From Heterobilharzia americana (lineage: Eukaryota > Platyhelminthes > Trematoda > Strigeidida > Schistosomatidae): a stretch of 64,000 nucleotides of DNA. Shown here piece after piece: positions 60,401-64,000 of the stretch. A model generated the notes under the pieces. The model was not told where the DNA came from. It worked only from the letters and a program-made list of their open reading frames with translations, and searched no databases. The stretch spans positions 41,529,934-41,593,933 of the forward strand of contig OX104127.1 in NCBI GenBank assembly GCA_944470555.2, in the 5' to 3' direction. Made by a program: the position numbers and the translations under genes. Numbering within the stretch: the first letter of the stretch is position 1; every line of letters starts with the position of its first letter.

Positions 60401-62687
60401 TAATTTGTTACAATGAATGATTGTACGGTTGATGTCTGCTTAAATTATTCACTTTCTCAAAAAGCAAAATGCAACGTATGTTGTATATGGAAAGCCGAAA
60501 TGATATCTAGTTAAACGTACACCGATAACATGATATATATAGCTGCTAAAAATGCAGATATAATTTAATTCCTATCATAACTTGATAGTTTGCCAGAGTG
60601 TCTCAATGGATATTATTTAATAGCTTAATTCACTGGAAAGTAAATTTCAGTGCCTCCATATAACACAGTTATAATGCTCATTCGTTTGCTTTATATTCTT
60701 TAGTATATTTTTGCAGATTTCAATCTAGCATCTGGTCAGTACTTCATAGACCTTAAAAGGAAACACTAAACAATGACTTCTGGTAAACTAGTATACACTG
60801 ACTGTCACAGTTTCACTGTAAACTTATGAGAATCAAAGGCATCGATACTTCTTATCTTTTAACAATGAAGTGTACAAAAGGCTTCATTAAAATGAAAATC
60901 TATTTTTATTTGATATTATAAAAGTTTTGACCATCTTACCTTGTATACTATTCAACTTCAGTTGTAACTCAGTGTTAGTATGTTGGCATTCTGTAGATAA
61001 TTTTTCTAATTGCCTTAATTGTGTTTCAACTTCACTGCGTTTAACAGCGGCATCTGATGTTTCAGTTTGTAATTTCTGTACACGTTCCATCATTTCATGT
61101 AATTGAACCTTGGTATCATTCAATAGGCTCCTACTATTGTCCAAACGTTCCTAAAGATGTTATAAATTACTAAATGTTAGAATAATTATGCTAAGAAAAA
61201 TTCACACATTTTGTTTTCCTAGAGAGTATCTTTGAACAAGTTGGTAAGGTTAGAAGATCGAGTAATGAAAACTTAAGAATTTTCGAAAATCAAGTAACTT
61301 TAGACACCCACTAGGCTTAGTTTGACTATCAAGGTTTGAGAAGTCATGTAGTATCATTAGCCCTTAAACATTAGTTGTAGCTGATTGTCTACTGCATGAA
61401 CGTGCAGTATTCAGTGATGCAAGATGTCATCCAATCAGTTAGTTCCATCTGAAGTTACTTAGATGATTGATATAGTGTATGTAATGTCATTATTTAGAGA
61501 ACTGTTCAGTGGGTAAGAGATTTCTCCACAATTCATAGATCTGACAGCATATTTTTAAGGTAGAAAATATTCTCAGCTCAGTCGGTTGAGAATTTAGTAT
61601 TATTTTCGGTCTGTAATTGAAGTGAAGATAGGAGTAAGATAAGGCTACCGCCTAATATCACCGATCATCTTCCTGATTGTGGTCGACTAGACTGAATTAT
61701 GCAGCGAACCGTAAGGAGCGAGAAGACAGGCATTTGCTGTTTAACCTATGAAAAAACCCTAGAAGATTTGGATTTCGCCAACGATGATGAGTTATGTCTA
61801 GTGTCTTGTCGCAAAAACTCGATCTACACACGAAAACCAACAAGTTGACAGAAGAGGCAAGGCAGTGTAGCGAAGACGGGACTTCAAGTGACTGTAAAGA
61901 AGACGGAGGTGATGAAGATACCCAACAAACAACATCAACAGCATCATCAACAACAAGCACCAATCACCATTAACGGGAGAAACCTAAAGGAAGTAGTCTG
62001 TTTCACTCACATACACCTACACACCTAGACAGCATCGTTTCAACCACAGGCATGACATGCACAGATGAGGACATGAGAGCCAGGATTTGAAAGACAACAA
62101 GACAGGCCTTCGTGTATTGATCTGAAATAAACAGTGTGGAGATCTACTGCACTCAGCACAAAGCGTGAACAACATGTGGATTTTGAACACGAATGTGAAG
62201 TAAGTCAGTACTGGTATATGGTTGAGAGACTTGGTGGGCGACGAATAGCACATCGAAGGAACAACCACTGACATACATCATCAACAGCTGCTACCTACAC
62301 TGACTGGATACTGAAGATGGAGATGAGATGGTCAGAATAATAAGAATAAGCAAGAAGTAACTGACTGTGGCTGGCGACGAAGAAGGGATGGAAGAACCTG
62401 TCACCGGAGAAATATGCATATGAGGAAAGTGGAGATGGATTTGATTGGGCATAGACTGAGAAGACCGATTGGGGACGTCATGCGTCAGGCTAGGCGAGGC
62501 GGTCGAGTGGAATGTGAAGGAGAAACGACGAGTTTGGCGTTAGAGGCGAGGGTGAGATGGAGGGTTGATGTGAGGAAGGAATGAAAGGTTATGGACAGTT
62601 GTGGAGCGAGGTTGGAAAGACTGGAGAGAAGAGAGTGTAATGGAGGCGTGTTACTGAATCCCTATGTTCTACTGGGAACCCAAGGGA

Positions 62688-62754
<67 letters not shown>

Positions 62755-63444
62755 TAGTGTCTTAGCTGAACTTTCGATAAGCAAATGCAGTTTTCGCTCC
62801 AAAGGTAGGTATTTTACCCCTTTACTAAATATGGTGATAGAATAACGTCACAATGGTTTTTCATGAAAAATTTAGTTTGAAATATTAGTGCAACAATGCA
62901 TACGAGTTTCGTACTTAATAATTACTTAAAGAAACGTTTCAGCTTAAACACTTTTTTGAATTTGCAGTAGAGATTGAATGTGTTGTAGTACATTTTCACT
63001 ATGAAACATCAATGTTTCCTTAATGCATACAGAGTGTGTTCATAAAGAGATGAGATCATAGATGCTGTTACAGAACTGATAGGGTTATGATTACATTTTC
63101 ACAGAAATAGATTATATATGATCGCATTTGGGTATATCTTTGTGTAAGTAAACTCAAATTCATCAGTAAGCATATTATCAAACCTGTAGTAAACGCTTTT
63201 CTTGTTCTGCATTCAATTCACGTTTTTGTAGGGCTTCCATATGTTCCTGTGTTTTGGTTAATTCTTGTTGTAAATTTGTGTATGCCATTTTTTCACGTGC
63301 CAATTGATCTCGTAATTCAGATATACATAGAGTAGTTTGATCTAAAGCATTTGTAGCTCTTTCTAACTCAATTTGAAGATTATAAATTTTCATTTCCATT
63401 TCTGTACCCTGTCGCCCGGTCAAATTTAATCGAGATTGTAAATT
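46124..63444 (-). CDS. CROCC: Rootletin (CROCC homologue), 3' part, seven exons
   Basis: Joined on the minus strand: 63444-63184, 61150-60940, 59225-59086, 57839-57708, 52454-52275, 48136-47957, 46531-46124. All have AG/GT borders and matching phases (0,0|1,1|0,0,0,0), giving about 503 codons to a TAA. The protein is a continuous Glu/Gln/Leu-rich coiled coil followed by a basic Ser/Pro/Arg-rich tail. The block ERSYKQRVRGLEDQ, then LKDQL.HE..KR, aligns with the C-terminal end of vertebrate rootletin (RVRGLEEQVSTLKGQL), which forms the ciliary rootlet fibre under basal bodies. In flukes it would serve the ciliated larva, flame cells and sensory endings. The 5' exons lie beyond the window. Introns are packed with transposons. 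Confidence 0.8.
46532..47279 (-). other. Rootletin intron, unique part
   Basis: AT-rich. A 93-codon plus-strand frame at 46882-47163 has no features and lies within the intron. Confidence 0.5.
47280..47370 (-). repeat. Sm-alpha-like 3' half, minus orientation
   Basis: Holds only the hammerhead and the tail (GGCTAGCAGTGGAATCC inverted). It is fused directly, head to head, to the plus-strand unit that starts at about 47370. Confidence 0.7.
47304..47348 (-). ncRNA. Hammerhead ribozyme, apparently intact
   Basis: Type I hammerhead on the minus strand. Stem I arms are ATCCAG (47348-47343) and CTGGAT (47309-47304), perfectly complementary. The core strand CTGACGA is at 47342-47336 (C3 U4 G5 A6 N7 G8 A9 satisfied). 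Stem II is GTCC/GGAC (47335-47322), GAA is at 47321-47319, a short stem III (AT..AT) is at 47318-47311, and the cleavage-site C is at 47310. It matches the known schistosome Sm-alpha ribozyme. Confidence 0.8.
47370..47725 (+). repeat. Sm-alpha-like repeat, plus orientation, near full length
   Basis: Bounded by two copies of a GGTCCARTCAACGACGGTAT block (about 47376 and 47691), so it is roughly one repeat period (about 315 bp). It has an A-box-like GTGTAGTGGATAAC (about 47460), a B-box-like region (TCCGGGTCCTGG, about 47500), then the hammerhead (47544-47590) and the tail with GGAGCCTATATGCCAATAG. Confidence 0.75.
47544..47590 (+). ncRNA. Hammerhead ribozyme, core intact, stem I weakened
   Basis: Core CTGATGA at 47550-47556, stem II GTCC/GGAC (47557-47570), GAA 47571-47573, stem III ATGCGCAT (47574-47581), cleavage-site C 47582. 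The stem I 3' arm reads TTGAAT instead of CTGGAT, leaving one mismatch and one G-U pair. All core bases are present. Confidence 0.75.
47957..48136 (-). CDS. CROCC: Rootletin, penultimate exon
   Basis: Acceptor AACAACAG, donor GTAAGA, 60 codons, phase 0 at both ends. Begins IQQLKDQLNHEASKRQL, the last coiled-coil turns, then becomes Ser/Asn-rich. The start corresponds to the LKGQLQQELRR end of vertebrate rootletin. Confidence 0.8.
48137..50489 (-). other. Rootletin intron, unique part
   Basis: AT-rich, no supported element or frame. Confidence 0.45.
50490..51420 (+). mobile_element. 5'-truncated RTE LINE copy with (TAA)n tail
   Basis: LEDLDFVDDLCLMSHK (50529-50575) is the RT catalytic FADD block with Ala to Val. 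TINGRNLKEVASFTYPGS (50720-50775) and SVLLYGSET (about 50933) follow, then IGHTLRRP-like and the family 3' end GTTTCATTAGGAACCCAAGG, with a TAA repeat at 51386-51419. Frames are broken. It lies antisense inside the rootletin intron. Confidence 0.85.
51431..51803 (+). repeat. tRNA-like interspersed repeat with flanking direct repeats
   Basis: A ~45-bp block beginning AATACTAGTCTGCCAAACCA occurs at 51431-51474 and again, slightly diverged, at 51760-51803. Between them is a tRNA-like segment (51647-51717) with A-box-like ACTCAGTTGGTAGAGC, an anticodon-loop-like CTGAAAA (as in tRNA-Phe) and B-box GATTCGAATCC. The acceptor arms pair poorly, so it is a tRNA-derived repeat rather than a working tRNA gene. 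Confidence 0.6.
51804..52274 (-). other. Rootletin intron, unique part
   Basis: AT-rich, nothing supported. Confidence 0.45.
52275..52454 (-). CDS. CROCC: Rootletin exon
   Basis: Acceptor CTGTCTAG, donor GTGAGA, 60 codons, phase 0. Pure coiled coil (QRQELETELDRQRNAL) ending KERSYKQRVRGLEDQ. This ending is the strongest evidence for rootletin (vertebrate RERAHRQRVRGLEEQ). Confidence 0.85.
52630..52675 (-). ncRNA. Hammerhead ribozyme, second family, apparently intact
   Basis: Minus strand: stem I GCACTG/CAGTGC, core CTGAGGA (52669-52663), stem II GTCC/GGAC (52662-52648), GAA (52647-52645), stem III ACAGCTGT (52644-52637), cleavage after C at 52636 in a GTC triplet. All core positions are satisfied. 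Confidence 0.8.
53042..53096 (+). promoter_or_regulatory. tRNA-like internal Pol III promoter (A and B boxes)
   Basis: A-box-like GTGGCTCAATGG at 53042-53053 and B-box-like GGGTCCGATCCC at 53085-53096, about 32 bases apart. They are upstream of and on the same strand as the ribozyme at 53118. A mirrored pair sits at 52740-52751 and 52696-52706 for the other unit. Confidence 0.65.
53118..53163 (+). ncRNA. Hammerhead ribozyme, second family, apparently intact
   Basis: Stem I GCACTG (53118-53123) pairs perfectly with CAGTGC (53158-53163). Core CTGAGGA 53124-53130, stem II GTCC/GGAC 53131-53145, GAA 53146-53148, stem III ACAGCTGT 53149-53156, cleavage after C 53157 in a GTC triplet. Identical to the opposed copy at 52630-52675. 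Confidence 0.82.
53389..53827 (+). mobile_element. 5'-truncated RTE LINE copy with 13-bp target duplication
   Basis: ATACTTTTATTGC at 53389-53401 and 53815-53827 flanks the insertion. Inside are LQTYINSCRLRSILKIRWLE (53441-53500), NQELWGHTNKART, DRAYTEKAD and the family 3' end (GTTCCACTAAGAACCCAAGC) with a short AAT tail. It holds the C-terminal RTE region only. Confidence 0.88.
53828..54062 (-). other. Rootletin intron, unique part
   Basis: No supported feature. Confidence 0.4.
54447..54799 (-). pseudogene. Penelope-like GIY-YIG endonuclease, left arm (5'-truncated)
   Basis: Frame on the minus strand from the spacer: CSCGASYIGRTKRKLSKRIS with the GIY-YIG-type YIG and the conserved Arg, then GECKSIDSSILGHSVNSGHK (the S.I..H....GH block), ending YVQSLILPWS and stop at 54447. 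No RT remains, so it cannot mobilise alone. Confidence 0.8.
54800..55119 (+). pseudogene. Penelope-like GIY-YIG endonuclease, right arm (5'-truncated)
   Basis: Same region on the plus strand: CSCGASYIGHIKRTLSKRIW, with the Arg after YIG replaced by His, then GECKSIDSSILEHLVNTEHK, ending YVQSLILPWS and stop at 55117-55119. It differs from the left copy only in the first half. Confidence 0.8.
55506..56740 (-). other. Rootletin intron, unique part
   Basis: AT-rich, no supported feature. Confidence 0.4.
56741..56763. repeat. (GA)n microsatellite
   Basis: About eleven GA units followed by GTGGGGG. Confidence 0.9.
56810..56975. repeat. Rearranged Sm-alpha-like remnant
   Basis: The first half (TGATCGGTC ... 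ATATGCTCATATGCAGATAC) matches the repeat tail on the minus strand. The second half (CCTAAATAGGATAACGCATG, CGATTCCACTGCTAGACAGT) matches the hammerhead-to-tail region on the plus strand. The ribozyme core is destroyed. Confidence 0.55.
56976..57707 (-). other. Rootletin intron, unique part
   Basis: AT-rich, no supported feature. Confidence 0.4.
57708..57839 (-). CDS. CROCC: Rootletin exon
   Basis: Acceptor TTTGATTTAG, donor GTATGT, 44 codons, phase 0 at both ends. Coiled coil: ECAREQELNTTLRNENSE ... TIRGLEEETLNLRREIQKLQ. Confidence 0.8.
57840..59085 (-). other. Rootletin intron
   Basis: No transposon recognised. A 71-codon minus-strand frame at 58413-58628 ends near a CAG/GT site but lacks coiled-coil character; it is not called. 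Confidence 0.45.
59086..59225 (-). CDS. CROCC: Rootletin exon
   Basis: Acceptor ATATATATCAG, donor GTATGT, 140 bases: two bases complete the split Ala codon from the previous exon, then 46 codons. Coiled coil: LTEKNANLLRSMNDVGIQKH, VKKEQVQWKKMAEK. Confidence 0.8.
59226..60939 (-). other. Rootletin intron
   Basis: AT-rich, nothing supported. Confidence 0.45.
60940..61150 (-). CDS. CROCC: Rootletin exon
   Basis: Acceptor ACATCTTTAG, donor GTAAGA, 211 bases ending in phase 1. Coiled coil: ERLDNSRSLLNDTKVQLHEM ... VETQLRQLEKLSTECQ. Confidence 0.85.
61620..62690 (+). mobile_element. 5'-truncated RTE LINE copy
   Basis: In changing frames: VKIGVR-stop-GYRLISPIIF (about 61625-61670, the GVRQGC.LSP box), LEDLDFAND (about 61760, FADD with an Asp to Asn-type change), TINGRNLKEVVCFT (about 61968), LLIHIGHRLRRP-like near 62445, then TGTTCTACTGGGAACCCAAG at 62662. 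It carries more of the RT than the other copies but has many stops. Antisense within a rootletin intron. Confidence 0.82.
62691..62756. repeat. (TAA)n microsatellite, tail of the RTE copy
   Basis: About 22 uninterrupted units directly after the conserved RTE 3' end; it encodes an artificial poly-Ile frame. Confidence 0.95.
62757..63183 (-). other. Rootletin intron, unique part
   Basis: No supported feature. Confidence 0.45.
63184..63444 (-). CDS. CROCC: Rootletin exon (most 5' in the window)
   Basis: Acceptor TTTACAATAG, donor GTTTGA, 87 codons, phase 0 at both ends. Heptad coiled coil: NLQSRLNLTGRQGTEMEMK ... LELERATNAL-like, SELRDQLAREKMAYTNLQQE, RELNAEQEKRLLQ. Confidence 0.82.
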
Positions 63445-64000
63445 CTATTGTAAATATTAAAAAAAGTAAGGGGGGGGGGAAAAATTACTTTGAATAATCT
63501 GATTTTGATAAAAAGAAGAATGAGTAACTAGAAATACTGGTTTCAGTTAAGATTGCTGTTTATTTGAGTAATCATACTACACTAAAAATTGTTTTACATA
63601 TAAAAACAGAAACAAATCAGTGTCGAAATAAAAGTTGTGAGTAGGAATTGAACTCACTATTCTCTAGTTTAGTATACCTTGTCAGTTTCAAGGAACTAAT
63701 TAGCATACACCAGAATAACTGTCTTGAATCTTAAGGAATTGTATGCTTTTCTGAAATTCGAAGAAGTATCATTGAACATTATAATTAGAAGCGTGTTAGT
63801 TGATCTGTTCAAAGTGTCACCAATCTTCAGGTTTGAAATAAGCTTATTAATTTGCGATGGTATAGTATATTATAGTTCATCTGAGTAAATTATTAATTTG
63901 ATGGATACTATAAGAATTACTGATGAATTACTCGGCTGTAAAAGGAATTACACATTGATGTCTGCACTAATAATTCATGATCTACCCGACTTCAGAGTTC
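63445..64000. other. Rootletin intron to window edge
   Basis: AT-rich; no further exon seen before the edge. Confidence 0.4.

Noticed and set aside
62591..62845. 84-codon frame with a long Ile run
   Set aside because: Artefact of the (TAA)n LINE tail.
1..64000. CRISPR arrays, bacterial operons, spliced-leader or rRNA genes
   Set aside because: None seen; sequence is eukaryotic with spliced exons and retroelements.

Overview
The window looks like nuclear DNA of a blood fluke (Schistosoma or a close digenean). The diagnostic signs are hammerhead-ribozyme repeats of the Sm-alpha type, a CsRn1/Boudicca-like Ty3/gypsy element with a CHCC Gag knuckle and a tRNA-Trp-like primer site, RTE (SR2-like) LINE fragments with TAA-type tails, Penelope-like elements, small spliced exons and an AT-rich background. 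I cannot fix the species.

Layout. 1-16.3 kb is mostly unrecognised AT-rich sequence with a decayed CR1/Jockey-like LINE piece (0.7-1.56 kb), a 136-codon open frame beside a GT/GC-alternating tract (2.2-2.84 kb), two opposed RTE pieces (5.37-6.79 kb), a head-to-head pair of Sm-alpha-like repeats (8.5-9.05 kb) and two RTE 3' ends (10.1 and 13.4 kb). 17,164-22,232 is a complete gypsy element: 250-bp LTRs differing at one base, ATAT target duplication, primer site, gag, pol and polypurine tract, but with one in-frame stop and three frameshifts. 23.5-40.26 kb is visibly GC-richer and made of old transposons in mirror order: LINE(-), gypsy(+), an unrecognised block, gypsy(-), LINE(+). A ~340-bp repeat of unknown type occurs three times (16.4, 23.5, 31.9 kb).

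40,580-40,993 holds the last exons of a C1orf131-like (DUF4602) gene, split by a 42-bp intron. 41.5-44.5 kb has an Sm-alpha-like fragment, a LINE endonuclease fragment (+) and a decayed Penelope-like element (-).

46,124-63,444 on the minus strand is the 3' end of a rootletin (CROCC) gene: seven exons, about 503 codons of coiled coil plus a basic tail, all intron phases consistent. Its introns hold Sm-alpha-like hammerheads, RTE copies, a tRNA-like repeat, a composite insertion with two opposed predicted hammerheads next to tRNA-like promoters, and a ~700-bp-arm palindrome of two Penelope-like 3' ends.

The most interesting signal is the repeated head-to-head arrangement of ribozyme-bearing units (8.6, 47.3, 52.6 kb) and of the Penelope palindrome (54.1-55.5 kb), and especially the 678-bp composite at 52,573-53,250. 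All coordinates and motifs were read by eye; no searches were run.
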